From assembly GCA_027306955.1 (NCBI GenBank), contig DAHUXX010000121.1, positions 1 to 6,207 on the forward strand: a DNA stretch of 6,207 bases. The letters are read 5' to 3'. This document shows positions 5,736 through 6,207 of the stretch, piece by piece. The translations under genes were made by a program, and so were the position numbers. The notes beneath the pieces were generated by a model that ran no database searches, had not been told where the DNA came from, and saw only the letters and a list, made by a program, of their open reading frames with translations. Position 1 is the first letter of the stretch. Every line of letters starts with the position of its first letter. This DNA is from Acetobacteraceae bacterium (GTDB lineage Bacteria > Pseudomonadota > Alphaproteobacteria > Acetobacterales > Acetobacteraceae).

Positions 5736-6207
5736 TCATCCGCCCTCGCGCAGCTTGAACCGCTGCAGCTTGCCCGTCGGCGTCTTTGGCAGCGAGTCCC
5801 GGAACTCGATCGCGCGCGGATACTTGTAAGGCGCGATCGTCGCCTTCACGTGTTCCTGCAGCGCGCCCACCATCGCCGCATCGCCGGCATGGCCAGCCCG
5901 CAGCACCACGAACGCTTTCACGATCATGCCGCGGTCCGCGTCCGGCCAGCCGATCACCGCACACTCCGCGACAGCCTCGTGCAGCAGCAGCGCCGCTTCC
6001 ACCTCGGGGCCGCCGATATTGTACCCGGCCGAAACGATCATGTCGTCGGAACGTGCCTGGTAGTGGAAATACCCCTCCGCGTCGCGGATATAGGTATCGC
6101 CGGTGATGTTCCAGCCGCGCTGTACATACACACTCTGCCTCGGGTCGGCGAGGTACTTGCACCCCGTTGGCCCCCGCACCGCGAGCCGCCCCGGCATGCC
6201 ATCCGGC
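5736..6207 (-). CDS. Acyl-CoA synthetase, C-terminal part (2-aminobenzoate/benzoate-CoA ligase-like)
   Basis: Only the last 156 codons are inside the window; the gene begins beyond 6207, and the ATG at 6197 is internal (the frame continues upstream as P-D-G). The enzyme family (ANL superfamily) joins a carboxylic acid to CoA through an acyl-AMP intermediate. The end of the large domain (GRLAVRGPTGCKYLADP, GWNITGD) is followed by the hinge and A8 motif (ARSDDMIVSAGYNIGGPEVE, about 6000-6060). The small domain ends with PTGKLQRFKLR, in which the Lys encoded at 5769-5771 is the catalytic residue for adenylation. The wording of these motifs (GPTGC.YL.DPRQ, IVKAFVVLR, APYKYPRAIEF) resembles aromatic-acid ligases such as 2-aminobenzoate-CoA ligase. 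The acid-binding pocket lies outside the window, so the substrate is inferred. It converges on the sugar transporter with no functional link evident. Confidence 0.88.
   Translation of the reverse strand, partial: PDGMPGRLAVRGPTGCKYLADPRQSVYVQRGWNITGDTYIRDAEGYFHYQARSDDMIVSAGYNIGGPEVEAALLLHEAVAECAVIGWPDADRGMIVKAFVVLRAGHAGDAAMVGALQEHVKATIAPYKYPRAIEFRDSLPKTPTGKLQRFKLREGG

Noticed and set aside
1..6207. FNR-type box, CRISPR repeats, tRNA or insertion-sequence ends
   Set aside because: I looked for TTGAT/ATCAA pairs, regular repeats, tRNA-like arms and transposase motifs and saw none that held up.

Overview
This GC-rich window has dense, short-spaced genes and strong G/C third-position bias. The protein families point to an alphaproteobacterium. 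The Acetobacteraceae/Roseomonas group is my best guess, by resemblance of the proteins only. The left end holds a small phasin-like protein (33-425) and, 46 bases downstream, a Crp/Fnr-type regulator (472-1368). The regulator's DNA-reading helix looks like the FNR/FixK class, but it lacks the cysteines that bind FNR's iron-sulfur cluster.

The middle left (1267-2595, minus strand) is the wreck of a NitT/TauT-type (NMT1/THI5-like) ABC transporter operon. Its order is substrate-binding protein, ATPase, permease. All three genes still have recognisable beginnings and ends and are still joined by four-base ATGA stop/start overlaps. Each has lost a large internal piece and also carries frame breaks. 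None can make a working subunit. The regulator's unusual C-terminal tail runs antisense into the dead permease.

The middle right (2779-5703, plus strand) is an intact sugar-type ABC importer: a binding protein with a twin-arginine-like signal, a ten-helix-class permease and a single-domain ATPase. This layout matches FrcBCA (fructose) rather than RbsACB, whose ATPase is double-length. The 183-base gap before it carries a plausible sigma70-type promoter and a dyad that could be an operator. The substrate cannot be read from sequence, and no sugar kinase or dedicated regulator lies next to it.

The right end (5736-6207, minus strand) is the C-terminal part of an acyl-CoA synthetase resembling 2-aminobenzoate/benzoate-CoA ligases. 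It converges on the transporter and runs off the window. I found no RNA gene, CRISPR array or insertion sequence, and no convincing new biological system. The most notable feature is the pattern of decay in the dead operon.
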